Source: Caprimulgus europaeus (taxonomy: Eukaryota > Chordata > Aves > Caprimulgiformes > Caprimulgidae). From it: a DNA stretch of 64,000 bases. Of this stretch, positions 1-12,034 are shown one piece after another; positions within the stretch are counted from its first letter, which is position 1; the number at the start of each line of letters is the position of its first letter. The notes under the pieces were generated by a model. That model saw only the letters and a program-made list of their open reading frames with translations, was not told where the DNA came from and did no database searches. A program made the position numbers and the translations under genes. Location of the stretch: positions 45,324,965 to 45,388,964 of the forward strand of contig OU015530.1 in assembly GCA_907165065.1 (NCBI GenBank), in the 5' to 3' direction.

Positions 1-2637
1 TTAGTTTGGCTAACTAGTCGATTTTTACTACACTTGACTAAGTAATAGAGTTCTCAAAGATAATAAAACTCTAAAGTTTTGTAGAAGTAAGTTATTCTTA
101 AGCACTCTGTTAAGTATCATGCCAGCTGAGTAAAAGGCCCAGTAGAATGGGGCACATTAGGGACTACAAAGGGGGAGAATCTTCAGGAAGAGCTCACCGT
201 AGAGCAGGAGGAATCCAGAGCCAAACTACACCAGACTCGCTGGACACCGATTGCCGTGGAACTGATTTCTGTCTGCAGTAAAATATGCCCATTTGTGGTC
301 TTTACAGTACCTGATGTGAATTTGATCTACAACTAGTAGACAGAGAGCCTAAACCTTTATAAAATAGAGGGTTCCATGTCAGTGTCTTGAAAACAAATAC
401 ATTCTGACTGTTATCTTCTTGGGAAACTTGATATCTGTCCTTTTGCTTTTGGGTTGGAGAGGTGATTTATTCAGGAAGAACTGGTTGCTGCTCCTCCCTC
501 CTGAAGCTGCCTGGGACAGGGAGATATTTTGCAAAAGTGCCCTCTGCTGCACTCAGGACAGATGGTCTCTGCAGTGATGCTGTAGCAGGCTTGCATACGT
601 CAATTAATGACTTTGAAATGAAGGATGTGAAGTGATTGTTCTGTCTTTGGTTGTCTCTGATTTAGAAACAAAGGGACAACATGATAACATTCAGTTGTAC
701 TTGCTGCTGAAACAGCAATAGCAAAATGTATGTTGCTTCCTGCCATTATAGGTGAAAGGAAGTTGTTGACGTATGTGTTAGATTTTGGTTCATTATGGGG
801 GGTGGAGAGTAAGAAATCATTGTAACTCATACAGACTCAAGGTTGATTTTGACAGAAAATGAGTCAAGCTGCTGCTTTGTCAGAGAAGAATTTTCATACA
901 ATATGTATTTGTTTTTTTCTCCTGCACAGTGAGCTTAAAACTAAATTGCTTCCTCATATTCCAAACTCTCACCCATCTCAGTTTTTTGAGAAATTATACA
1001 TGAAATAGAATATTCATTTATATGTTTCCCACATTTACTTTGATTGTAACATGCCAGTTATCATTCCTTCTTTTCCCAGTGTCTCCTATCATTGGTATAT
1101 TGATTTGCTTTCTGCAGCTTTTGTTGTGCTTAGCTATTCAACAAGTGGTCAAAGACTCCACCTGTCTTGTTTTCAGAAGAATGCATAAGTATTGGTGAAT
1201 TTTCTACATCAATAAATAAAATAAAACAAACCTCAACAAGCTAAACATGAAAAATGCTTTGATCAATTAGTAGATAGTTCATTTTTAAAAGTTAACAATG
1301 TGAATGTTTTAATAAAGACAAACCTATCAACTCTTTTTAATATAATAGAATTTCTGAGGGCAATTAAATGTGCCTTCATAACAGCAGCAGCTACAGCATG
1401 AAGAAATAAAATAGGAATTTTTCTCATTGTGAAGGGCAACAGTTTACTGTAGCACATCAGTGATTCTGAGGAGACTGCTTCTGCATTAAGATACTAGCCT
1501 CTTTATGTAGGAGTAAAAGAGTCTGGCCTAAAATCCTTGCCAGTTAGGAATTTTCTAGTAAATATCTCAATCTGCTTTTTTGTTTTAATTTAGGTACTCC
1601 TTTTTTAAAAAAAAAAAAAGTGTTTATTTCCAGTGTTAGCAGACTTTGTATTCGGAAAAATGTCACCTTCAGATGTTGAGGTTTAAATGTTAGCTGCTAG
1701 TAAGTACATTTTGTAGACATGAATCCACTGTAAAACTCATGTTTGCATGCTCTGAGAGACACGTGCTGCTGAGTAAAGATAGAAAACGTATTCAGTGGTT
1801 TCTGTAAGAACTCGGTGGCCAGAGTACCAGGGATGCTATAAATAAAGATGGGATTGTAATAAGTAGGTCACATGGATGCATCTGTCCAGAAAGTGTCCAG
1901 TTCTAACTGGTACTGTTATACCATTTGCTTTTGTGATTGTTAGTGTTCCTGACAAGATCACACACAGCAAAAATCTTACATTGCATACTGGATGTTAGGC
2001 TTCTGAAGTTGCATCAACATGCATGCTGATCTTAAGCAACAGGGATCTGAGAAAGAAATAGCAAATAAAACCAATGAACAGGAATATTATTTTGTCTGAT
2101 TTTTTTGTATGCACTCCTTTTTGCTTTCAGAAGTTATTAATCGAATAGGGTTCTCCAATTAAATAAAAAGTGAAGTATGTATGTATTAACTAAAGGATAA
2201 CTGTAAAAATAGTGGTGCATATTTGTAAATGCACATGATGTTGACAATAAAGAAGGAGAAGAAATTAAGAGATGGCAAGGACTACCATGATGAAGTTAAG
2301 AAAAGGAGAGTCAGCTGGCCTGATTTTATTACAGGTTTATATTAGAAGTACCTGTTAGGCTGTGAAAAAGCCTTGCAGTAGAGAGCAGAGAAGCTGTGTA
2401 TCTTGGGCATTGAAAGGTGAAAATTTTAGCATACTTAGTGTAATATGGATTTCATATTACACATGAACCTTATGGCATAATAGGTCCAACTACTATTTGA
2501 AAATCACATTTCTGCAGTGCTTCTAAGCACCTCGCAGCATGAGGAGTATTGGAGTTGTAACAATACCCTTGCGCCTGTGAGAGCTGCGTGCTGCTGTGTT
2601 CGGATAATGACGCTACTTTGGTTTCAATGCTTTCTAG
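1..2637 (+). other. CCNY: CCNY intron (3' part of an intron whose 5' end lies outside)
   Basis: AT-rich DNA leading to the first visible CCNY exon. It ends in a usable acceptor (pyrimidines, then TTTCTAG at 2631-2637). I see only an A-run near 1606-1619 and no recognisable gene, RNA or repeat. The short open frames inside it have no family features. Confidence 0.75.
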
Positions 2638-2695
2638 GGACACAGACGGAAGAATGCTCTTAGATATTTTTGATGAAAACCTTCATCCCCTTTCG
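2638..2695 (+). CDS. CCNY: CCNY coding exon: start of the cyclin Y core
   Basis: This 58-bp internal exon of cyclin Y encodes DTDGRMLLDIFDENLHPLS, equivalent to about residues 135-153 of the 341-residue human protein as I remember it. Its first base completes an arginine codon begun in an upstream exon outside the window. The acceptor is TTTCTAG and the donor is TCG/GTAAG, and the exon ends in phase 0. Cyclin Y is a membrane-anchored cyclin that recruits and activates CDK14 (PFTK1) and CDK16. With CDK14 it promotes LRP6 phosphorylation in Wnt signalling at G2/M. The N-terminal myristoylation site is encoded by exons to the left of the window. The paralogue CCNYL1 differs here, lacking the GRMLL string as I recall it, so CCNY is the better assignment. 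Identification is by recalled sequence, not by a search. Confidence 0.95.
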
Positions 2696-2795
2696 GTAAG
2701 TTCATCTGCCTCTTTTTCCCTTTCATGTGAACTGTCTTTCTTTCTGTCTGCTTCGTTTTGTTTCAGTCATCTATTTGGAAGTATTTCTTCCTTAG

Positions 2796-2915
2796 AAATC
2801 CGAAGTGCCACCAGATTATGACAAACACGACCCGGAGCAGAAACAGATTTACCGCTTTGTTCGGACGCTGTTCAGTGCTGCTCAACTGACTGCTGAATGT
2901 GCCATTGTCACCCTG
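2796..2915 (+). CDS. CCNY: CCNY coding exon: N-terminal part of the cyclin box
   Basis: This 120-bp exon is exactly 40 codons and phase 0 at both ends. It begins [17 protein letters not shown] and ends ECAIVTL, about residues 154-193. The acceptor is CCTTAG (2790-2795) and the donor is CTG/GTGAGTG. It holds the first helices of the cyclin fold, with the [16 protein letters not shown] string shared by CCNY and CCNYL1. [15 protein letters not shown] matches CCNY rather than CCNYL1, which has REEVPEDYFKHDPEH as I recall it. The intron separating it from the previous exon is only 100 bp, whereas the next intron is 14.8 kb. I see no frameshift or stop. Confidence 0.97.
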
Positions 2916-5900
2916 GTGAGTGTCTGAGAGATAGCGTCAGCCATCTGACAGACCCCGTTTTGTTCCCAAAGCTTGGGTCTGTATGATTTAATAGATCTAG
3001 GTACTGCCAGGGAATTTTTCTCACCATGGAGACCAAGGGAATTTCTTGATAGGAAGAGATACTACAGTTCATTTTCTTGGGGAGAGTAAATGATGGAAGA
3101 AGAGATCGGGTAACATGTGACACAAAAGCTGGGATTATGTCTTCCCCTCACAGAGTGATAATGTTACAGGTCACCAGGGTGACTAATAGAAAACACAGGT
3201 GGCATAAGGGGTCGGAACAGGAGGGAATGTTAAAAGCAGAAAGGCTTTCACTTTTGGGGGGTTTACTGTGTATCATTGCAGCTCTCAGCAGAGACTTGGC
3301 AACAGCTGTAGGTAACTTAATAGCACTAATAAAAATTGATGAGCACATGAAGGATTCGGTGAGTGACTGGGACATGTTGGTGATGGCTCTTTTTTACTTG
3401 CACTGTACTTGTCTTTCAAGACCACCTCATAGGATTGAACAATTGTAGTCAAGGCTGAAGTTTAGCTACTTAAAAATAGCATGACACAAAAGAAGGTTCA
3501 GATTTTCAGCTGGTGTGGATCAGCATAGCAATGTGGATTAAAGGAGCTAAAATGATCTCCATCAGCTGAGACTTTCCTAATTTTCCTGAAATTTTTATCC
3601 TGACAACTCTGAAAAGCCGCTTCAGCTTTCAGGCACAATTTTGGCCATGTTCTTGACTCGGAGATTTTAAAAGAATGACATTTTAATTTTTTTTACCACT
3701 ACAACATGTGGTTTCATAACAGATTTGTTATGCACTTGAGATGGAAGAAGGGGAAATTGGAGAAGGTGGATTTTGAAGCCCAGACCGACTCATTTCCTCT
3801 GTTAATCTCTCTCCTTTGGCTTCTAAGATTACTTGGCAGGCTTTTCTTCTTCAGTCAGAATGAGTTGTACTAGCCAGTACAGAACAGGAATATGAGAGAA
3901 ATAGGGCAAGAAATACCCTGCAGTGCTCCACCTTTGCATTTTGAAGTATTGCTCTACCTAGTTACTTGACCTAGCCATTACTTGTTTTCTGAAATGACAT
4001 TTTGTCTTTTTTACATAATTGCACTAAGTACTTGTCCTTCTCCCTTTTCTTCCTAAGTGTTTTTCTGCTGAAGATACGTTGTGTGAATCAGTATGTTCTT
4101 GTGTAGTTTAATTAATCCACTGTCAAACATGGTGAAACCTTGTTGTTGCTTGATCTAAGGTTATTGGATCAATGAAGGCACTGTTTAGTAGAAAAGGAAG
4201 AGGGCTTTTCTTAACAACAATATCTTCCTGTTATTGCAATGCATGGAAGTTTTTTTCCACAAATCTTGTTAACCCAGACATATATTTCCATATCTTCAAT
4301 TTGTAACTACTCCCTTGCCTCTTATGGTTCTCCTGTGGTTTCCCTGCAAGTAACTCTTTTGATGTGATCTGCAGTGAAGAATAAATGTTTTTAACTCATT
4401 TGTTACATTGCAGAAGCAGTTTCCATAGTTTTTAGCACTTGAAACCTTAGGTGGCTTGGGTTTTTTACTCAACACAATGATAACAGATAAACTGTTTTAT
4501 AACCTAGTTCTCAAAGCAGCCATGCAGACATTTGCACATAGATTTGGTGCAGGTGATCAGCATTACTATTCTTCTATCATTCTTGCCCATGTTTTCAGGA
4601 TAACAGCACCTCCCTGATCCCTCTTCCCAGAAAGCTTCAGAGTGTTTGGACAAACAGTGTTTTACAAGCATGGAATTCTGCTCCTACTGTTTTCAGCTTC
4701 CTCTGTCCTTCTAGATCCCATTTCTTTTTTTGTTAGTGTCATCAGGAGAAGCCCCAGAGACAGTTTGTGTTGTTTCTGAAATGTTCAAATGTGGAAATTA
4801 ATCTGTTCAAAAGCTATCAACCCTTCCTCTGTCCCCACACTCCTGAAATCTGAGAGTGTTGATATTGCTATTTGTGAACCCTCCAAGTGCTTTCAATTTT
4901 GATATCCTGTCTGGAGAAGAAGAGAGCAGCATTCCCTGCTGGAGCTTATGTTTTGCCATACTCCGGCCATCCGTCGGAGAGCAATCTGATAGCCCTGTCT
5001 GCCACTTGTTCCTCCTGGGAGGGTTGCCAGAAGGCAGGAAGTGTATCTCTGGAGATCACAGTACATTTTGCACAAGATGCTACAACTGTTATCTTTCTTT
5101 CACTCACTCTAATTATTTTTAGAGAGTCCTAACTACCCCTTTTTACTCCCCAAATTATTAACACACTCTAAGGTGTGTGCTTGAAGGAACTTGCTGTTTG
5201 CCTTTTTACATGCCATTAGCCAGGTAGAAGCAGCAGTTACAATTGACTGTATACCAGTCTGTAAGTTCAGTACAGGAGCTGAGTAAATGTGAAACTCCAG
5301 ACTGTTAGATAAGACGACACTGTGTTGCTTCAGGCACTTAATTAAAATACTTCAATTAAAGCTTCCACTATTACAGTGAAACCAATTTATAATTAAACAA
5401 AAAATTTCATTTTCACACAGCCTCCAGAGCTGCCAAGAGATTTCCCATACTGATAGGTGAAAAATTAAAATGTTAGATTGAAACAATTAATTACTAATTC
5501 ACATTATTTATTTATAAAATAATACCATAAGAATAAAATTAGTTTTAAGAATTGTGTTGCTGATTTAAAGTCTTGCAAATAGTGTTTTTTGTCCCAGTGA
5601 GCAGCTGAACTGTGCTCTATGACCTGACTTTATGAGAAAAATAACATACATATGCTTCTCCTTCAACCCAGGGTATTCCCAGCTTTGCTAAAACTAAGAA
5701 ATATCTGTCTCATCTTCCCCATCTCCTAAAGGGCAGAAGTGGCAAGTTGTATGTATGTTAATCTAGTAATTGGCTAGCAAATTAAAATATGAACAGGACT
5801 GTTACCCATACCAACAGGAAAACAATACAGTGTTTGCATGTCATGAGAATTAAATATTTGTGCTCTATTCTTTTGTTCTGTAAAAACAGTCCTATTAACT

Positions 5901-7799
5901 AGACCTGAAGAGGAGAATGGTCCAAGTTTTCTGATTTGCCTTGGCATGACTTTCTCAGCTTTTTGCAAATAAGTCAAATCTAAGGCTTCTGTGTCCATAG
6001 TAGTTTCAGAGAGGATACATTTTGCATTTGCAATATACAAATAGGCACACATGCTATATGCTATAGACTGATCAGATATGGAGATATGTAAATGCATACA
6101 GTATGGGAGCTGAATTATTTCTGTGAAGTTCAGAGGAATGTGCTTTTGAAATATGTTACAAAGTTCATACTGTGACTGAGAGGATTTGATACTGGGAAAT
6201 TTGAAATTTTAAGTACGTAAGAATAAATTCTTATGAAAAATAGGGATTTAATTAATTCAGACAGATTGTTGAGCTGTGTTGTGGAAATTATAGTATTTGA
6301 GGAGAACTTTGTTTTCTGTGTGTTTGGAAGAAAGGAGAAAGCTTTTAATTTATTTCCTTTCATTGGGATATTTTTATTTTTAAATGGTGATAAAATACCT
6401 TTTTGTTTCATGCTTCAAGTGAAGTATCAAAAATCTGATATTTGTTTAAAAGAAAACAAAAACACAAAAGAAAGTGATCAGAGTCCACAGAGACACTTGA
6501 TCTGCAGCAGAGGTCCTTTTCAGCTGGCCCAGTATAACTCCTGATCCTTACGCAGCTAATGGGAGGTGCGGGTTCCTCCGAGGACCTCAGAGCACAATGC
6601 AAAGTACTGTTTATTGCCTGGTTTAACCCTGTCACTCTCCATCCAGTGACCATAAGGGACTGTAGCTGTGGCTGGGTGGGCAAAGCAAAGCATTGAAGCT
6701 GAGCTGCACTTCATGTAAGAAGCTCATGAGAAGAGTTGTGTGTATCCAATATTATTGGTGCCCACCTTTGTCCTGGGCTTCAAGCATGCCCTGGGAGGTG
6801 GCTGAAGCCTGCCACTTTGCCACTTCTGAAGGTCTCCCAGGTGCAGAGAGAAGGTCTTTACCATGCTGTGGATCCTGAGCCCCTTGGCAGCTGGCCACAT
6901 GTCAGGGTGCACTCTGAAGAAGGCCAAGAGGAACAGGGGCTTCGTACCCGTGTGTCAGGTACTGGTGGGAGCAGAAGACTCAGATTCTGGTCCCTGGTTT
7001 TAGGACTATTCTCATCTTTTGACTGCAGTCTAACATACAACATATGAATGATTATTGGTTAATACTTACATGTCTGTTGGTCAAGTCTTGCTTTAGGCTT
7101 GCTGGGAAATGCACTTTATAAAAAGAGAATGTTCAAGCTGGGGGTTGAGAGGGAATTTTTTTTTATAATCCCCAAGAGAAGAAGACATTTGGTCAAAGAA
7201 TGGGTGTTTGTTTCTTCATGCATCTCTATGGGCTTCTCTGTGGGCAAGGAATGAATACTGATCCCAGTTTCAGACTGGAAAGTCAATGTTGCCTAATAGT
7301 TTGAGTGCATTTTATATATTTTATAGATCTTTGTCTTAAAATGAGTAAATTAGGGGACAAACCTGGAGATGTGTGACTTTTCTCTCAGTTCCAGTCGTGC
7401 TTCCTATAATTACCTACAATGGTACTTTGCAGTTCACATTTTTGTGAGTGCTGTGACTGCGTTTATTATTCTTTTTCAACATTTGGTCTCAAAAATAAAA
7501 ATTGGATGAATTTCCAAGGATCATGATGATGTGATGTCCTTTTCCATCAGACCTTTGTGGAACATTTTAAATGCTCAGCTGGGCAATTGCAAAGTACAGT
7601 TATTTCTGGAGAGTCGTGGTAGGGAACTGGCTGATTGCTTAGAACAGAGCATATGGCAATTTAGTGATTGGATTAGAGCCGTAATTTGGCTATATGGGAC
7701 CCACTACCAATTATATTTTTTTCTGTACAAGTAACTTTTTAGTTTCAAGGCATTGTGACGCACTGAAGTTTTCTCATTAAAGAGAGAGAGGACTGTGTG

Positions 7800-8805
7800 T
7801 TTCTTTGTGATCAATGGGGCAGAGTTTAGTTGGAGACCTGTGTCTAGTGGAGTCCCTCAAGGGTCAGTACTGGGACCAGTACTATTCCATATATTCATCA
7901 GTGACCTGGATGAGGGAACAGAGTGCACTGTCAGCAAGTTTGCTGATGACACAAAGCTGGGAGGAGAGTCTGACACACCAGAAGGCTGTGCTGCCATCCA
8001 GAGAGACCTGGGCAGGCTGGAGAGCTGGGCAGGGAAAAACTTGATGAAATATAATGAGGGCAAGTGTAGGGTGTTGCACCTGGGCAGGAACAACCCCAGG
8101 TTCCAGTATAGGTTGGGAAATGATCTCCTAGAGACCAGTGTAGGGGAAGAGGATCTGGGAGTCCTGGTGGACAGCAGGATGACCATGAGCCAGCACTGTG
8201 CCCCTGTGGCCAGGAAGGCCAATGGCATCCTGGGGTGCATTAGAAGGGGTGTAGTCAGTAGGTCAAGAGAGGTTCTCCTTCCCTTCTGCTCTGCCCTGGT
8301 GAGGCTGCATCTGGAATATTGTGTCCAGTTCTGGGCCCCACAGTTCAAGAAGGACAGGGAGAGTCCAGCACAGAGCCACCAAGGTGATGGAGTGGAGCAT
8401 CTCCCTTATGAGGAAAGGCTGAGGGAGCTGGGCCTCTTTAGCTTGGAGAAGAGGAGGCTGAGGGGTGACCTCATTAATGTTTATAAATATATGAAGGGTG
8501 AGTGTCAAGAGGATGGAGCCAGGCTCTTCACAGTGATGACCAGTGATAGGACAAGGGGCAATGGGTGTAAGCTGGAACACAGGAGGTTCTGCTTAAACTT
8601 GAGAAGGAACTTCTTTACAGTGAGGGTAACAGAGCACTGGAACAGGCTGCCCAGGGAGGTTGTGGAGTCTCCTTCTCTGGAGACATTCAAGACTTGCCTG
8701 GACGTGTGAACTCATCTAGGTGTTCCTGCTCTGGCAGGGGGATTGGACTGGATGATCTTTCAAGGTCCCTTCCAATCCCTGACATTCTGTGATTCTGTGA
8801 TTTGT
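7800..8805 (+). mobile_element. CR1 LINE, 5'-truncated, reverse-transcriptase C-terminal part plus 3' tail
   Basis: This is the 3' kilobase of a chicken-repeat-1 non-LTR retrotransposon in sense orientation. One long open frame (7795-8709) reads through the end of ORF2. It shows the reverse-transcriptase block [15 protein letters not shown], the active-site string [10 protein letters not shown] (FADD, the CR1 form of the YxDD box), then [40 protein letters not shown] and [23 protein letters not shown]. Between KKDRE and EHLPYEERL the residues do not match the usual CR1 protein, pointing to small compensating indels. The 3' UTR ends with the CR1-type tail ATTCTGTGATTCTGTGA near 8800. The endonuclease and ORF1 are absent, as in most CR1 copies. 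It cannot be autonomous. Confidence 0.93.
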
Positions 8806-9280
8806 GATGTGTTGGGATGGAAACTGTCTTTATTAGTTATTCTGTGCTCCTGTAACTTATAATGTGGGTTACCTAGAGAGTTCATATGAAGTTTAAATGG
8901 GAGAGGGAGGGGGTGAAGTTTTTGCAAATACATGTTCATTTGTAAATGCTCAATTATAGTAATTAAAATACCAAAACTGTAATCTCCTTTCTGTCAATCA
9001 AGTGAGAAATAATTAAAGCCAGTAGAGCTTTATTGCTAAAATAGAGATAGAATTTGACGTAAAGCAATATAAAAAAAAGCATGAGAAAAGATAATGCTTT
9101 GTTCTTGCTGCTGCCTCAAAATTCAGAATTGCTCTAGTAATGTCAGTTACATTGCTTGGTGATTTTCCCATTTCTTTAGCATTCTGGGACTCCCACTCAG
9201 CCTCCTTGGAGGCATTGCACAACTTCTGACCTCTCTGTGTTGCACCACAGGAAACTCCAGTACTGCAGACAGATATAATC

Positions 9281-9460
9281 ACTTAATAATTTAGGTTGGG
9301 AGGGACCTCTGGAGGTCATGTCTGGTCTGGCCTCTGCTCAAAGCACAACCAGCTGGATCAGGCTGATCAAGACCTGCCCATTTGAGTTCTGAAGTTCTCC
9401 AAGGATGGAATTTTCACAACTTCCATAGGAAACCTGCTCCATTGTTTTAGGGAAGCCTAA
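9281..9460 (-). mobile_element. Degraded CR1 3' fragment, reverse orientation
   Basis: On the + strand this begins TTTAGGTTGGGAGGGACCTC and continues with the CTCAAAGCACAACCAGCTGGATCAGG-like block seen in the complement of CR1 3' ends. It is more diverged from typical CR1 than the copy at 7800 and lacks reverse-transcriptase sequence, so it looks like an older, strongly 5'-truncated insertion. An A/T-rich run (about 9460-9490) flanks it. The boundaries are approximate. Confidence 0.75.
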
Positions 9461-11940
9461 AAAAAATAAATAAAAAATAATAAAAAATTACAGTATTTTG
9501 AGTGCTTAGACCGCAACTCCAGTGTGATAAGAGATATCAGTGGGGTATTTGGAGATTAATGTCACACAGCTTCAAAATGAAGTAACAAAGAGAAACAGAA
9601 CTTCTATAAGAACCCCATAGTGGGATTTTTATAAAATCTGAGTGTTCCTTTGAATTGGAAAATATTTAAATGAAATTATTTAACACTTTCATATTTGTTA
9701 TATATCCTCTTGAAGAAAAAAAAAAAAAAGAGATAACCCTCCTCTAGTATTTTAACTTTTCTTTCTACTTGAGATTATTATTAATATACAAAGTATGTTA
9801 TAATGTCCTCTGAGGTGGAAAAAATGAAATGCTGCATTGTGCTAATTAAAACTAAACTGCTGTCTTTAGTTTTCAATTTCTTCAATGGAATTTATGTTCT
9901 GTTGATTGGGCTGTTGTGTGACCAACTCTCTGCTATCCAGGATTATGAGGAGCAGGACATCTTAGATAACCAGGACAACATCTGATGCTGTGGTTACTGT
10001 TAGGTGCTTGGGAAGTCGAGGGTGGATTCACCCAGCTGCAAATAATCACCCTGGGGATTAATTCTGGCTCAGCAGTGGCCTGGCTGGAGCAGCATTGCTG
10101 GAGCTTGGATGCTGTTGCTGATCTGGTTAGCTTTGTGCCATGTTACAGTTCTGTGTCTGGGTAACAAAAAGCCCTGCAGGACTAGTGGTGGTAAGGGATG
10201 GCTGAATGCTTTTCCATCATGCTATTGCAAGTCCTGGCAGTTAAGATCAGAGGCATGCAAACTGGCTCAGCATGGGATCATTTGGGGTCTGGCAGGTTTA
10301 TGAGCTCATGTATGTGCTGAAACAAATCAGTTCTGTACCTCTGCTGGACCTGAGATGGTTTTGGAAGCCATTTAACTATATTCCTGTGGTGCTGCATCTA
10401 AGCTAATGAACACTGCCAGAGTTCACTAAACTCAAAGCCAATTTGGGATTATCTATACCCACGGGGTGATAATTTTATTTAATTAATAGAATGAAATTCT
10501 TTTTGATTCAGCTAAATGAATTCTTAACAAAGGCAAATCACCCAATTGGTTGCACTTACGATGAAATAATAATTTGCTGATATTCCAAGTGTAAAGGTCA
10601 GTCATTGCAAAATATTGGTGACAGTCTGTGGGAAGAGATAGGAACTGATAATCCAGTATTGCTTTTCTGAAATCTTAGCTCTGTACAGTGTATCTTCTGA
10701 TGTGTGCTCAGGTTATTAAAATGTCTCCAATGAGGTGCAAGTGTTGTCCATCAAAGCTTGTTAGACTGACAGTTGTATAAAACCGTGTGGTTCATTCCCA
10801 AACACAGTAGATTAATAATGAAGGCATCAGACTCCTGAGATACTGAGTTTGTCAGTAAAAATGTATTAATGAACCAGTGTTCCTTGATATTTTCCAGACC
10901 AGAACTGCATTTTCATTTCAGCTAGGGATTGAATTATGTTACAAATGAGTTTTGAAGATTGTCGTGTTGTTGATGTTAACACTGAGTTATACTTGTTTGC
11001 AAGCTGGGAAAAATTCAGGATGATATGTTGTTTGACTGAAGCCACTGAGAGCTTCTGCTAATATCACATCAGTAACTTTAATGTTTTACTTAAATAGTCT
11101 TGTTATAATTTGATAAAAATCTATAAACATCCAGTCATAGAGCTAATTGGGTTATGATAGGTGTGATAGCTCTTAGAAGCTATTCGTGTTTGAGGAGAGC
11201 TAGGTGTTGAATTGAGGCAGAATAAATCTGTTGTCTTTTTGGAATTCAGCTTTTGAATGTTTAGTAGAGAAGCGCTCAGAAGTTTTGCCACAGAAGCTTG
11301 ATTTCAGAAGAGGGACTGAAAAGGCTTAATTAAATTGAAGAAAAGTAACATCGGTGTAACAACTTCAGTTTGTTTTAAACTTTAGATCCATTCTTAAGGG
11401 TGGTTACAGCTGTTACAAGCAGGTGGAAGCAAATCATTACACTTATTTTAACTTATGTATTCTAGGTACTAAAAGCTGATTTTATCTTTTATTAGTTCTG
11501 GTTCTATAAGGGAACACCTACTGAAATAATCCAGAGGAGATGAAGTTTTCAGACTTCTCTTTAAAAAAAAAAAAAAGGTAGTTTCTCACATTTTCTTTTG
11601 TGTTTTTTGGTCTCTTGAGATATAAGTAAATTGACAGTATTCTGAGATGCAAGTATCCTTTTCTACAGCGAGCTTTTAAAATTCAGCTTTATTACATGAC
11701 TACAGCAGCTAGTCCTAAAGAAAATGTTTTACTGTTGAAATAAAGGCAGTGAAATTCTTTACAACACACGAATATACTGAACTGCATAGTACACACAGAA
11801 TCTCAAGTCTGTCTGATACAAACCCCATATTTAAGAAAATGATCCCTGTGTTTAAGACATTGAATAATGTATACATATAATTGTATACAAATGGCATTTC
11901 CATATGTCACATTTACCATTACAGCGTCAATGTTTACAAT

Positions 11941-12034
11941 AATTTTTTTCTTTCTTTATTTCTTTTTTCTTTATTTATTTCTTTTTTCTTTATTTATTTC
12001 TTTTTTCTTTTTCTTTTTTTTTTTTTTTTTTTTT
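11941..12034. repeat. Pyrimidine minisatellite with T-tract
   Basis: About three tandem copies of a 19-bp unit close to CTTTATTTATTTCTTTTTT are followed by TTTTTC units and a T-run of about 22 bases. Read on the other strand it is a purine tract, so it could equally be an expanded A-rich tail of a lost retroposon. It lies inside the large CCNY intron. Confidence 0.85.

Noticed and set aside
3077-3448. Open frame of 123 codons in the large CCNY intron
   Set aside because: No family features or splice signals in frame, and an overlapping frame on the other strand is nearly as long. Best explained as chance.
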